Assembly: GCA_002327415.1 (NCBI GenBank) | Contig: DCVU01000106.1 | Span: 1-5,904, forward strand | DNA length: 5,904 nucleotides | Reading direction: 5' to 3' | DNA from: Smithella sp. UBA2180 | Lineage (GTDB): Bacteria > Desulfobacterota > Syntrophia > Syntrophales > Smithellaceae | Shown: piece by piece, positions 5,875 through 5,904 of the stretch | Numbering within the stretch: the first letter of the stretch is position 1 | How the letters are laid out: every line of letters begins with the position of its first letter | The notes under the pieces: model-generated | The model's input: the letters and a program-made list of their open reading frames with translations, nothing else | The model's database searches: none | Told to the model about the DNA's origin: nothing | Program-made: the position numbers and the translations under genes

Positions 5875-5904
5875 GTAAGTTGAACAATCCCGCAAAGCGG
5901 AGGG
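5875..5904. repeat. Second copy of the rimO-leader repeat, cut by the window end
   Basis: These 30 bases match 2501-2530 in the same orientation at 27 positions. They share the core GAACAATCCCGC, a variable loop base, and AGCGGAGGG. The CCGC/GCGG stem (5890-5893 with 5897-5900) is kept while the loop changes from ACA to AAA. The downstream GGGTAT palindrome of the first copy would begin at the very edge of this window, so the full length cannot be judged. Confidence 0.75.

Overview
The window looks like a piece of a bacterial chromosome from a Gram-negative with moderate G+C, most plausibly a Desulfobacterota (former Deltaproteobacteria) relative of the Syntrophus/Smithella type. That assignment is inference. 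It rests on the ftsK-rimO pairing, the style of the two housekeeping proteins, and short palindromic and heptameric intergenic repeats of a kind I associate with those genomes. No tRNA, rRNA, CRISPR array, transposase or complete mobile element is visible.

Layout. Positions 1-330 are a repeat-rich intergenic stretch: a purine-rich tract, a 7-bp tandem repeat, an imperfect stem-loop and an ATTCCC/GGGAAT hairpin. It leads into an A+T-rich + strand gene (331-1137) for an FkbM-like methyltransferase. This gene meets the minus-strand rimO head-on, with the two 3' ends overlapping by 11 bp. rimO (ribosomal protein S12 methylthiotransferase) lies directly downstream of ftsK (DNA translocase, 2587-4872). 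The ftsK stop and the first in-frame candidate start of rimO overlap as TTGA. However, about 130 bp of palindrome-rich, repeat-like DNA lies between that TTG and the conserved start of RimO.

Upstream of ftsK, on the same strand, are two decayed genes. One is a plsC-like acyltransferase pseudogene (about 4967-5419) with a frameshift, an internal deletion and a lost N-terminus. The other is the C-terminal stub of an HD-GYP domain protein (5453-5680), which has no start codon of its own near its 5' end. The window ends inside a second copy of the repeat found in front of rimO.

Working picture. ftsK and rimO are the conserved core and were probably once preceded by a co-directional HD-GYP/plsC pair that has since eroded. 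The methyltransferase gene is compositionally foreign and probably arrived separately. I see no convincing novel multi-gene system. The most interesting signals are the repeat that has become a possible N-terminal extension of RimO, its second copy at the window edge, and the two remnants beside ftsK.
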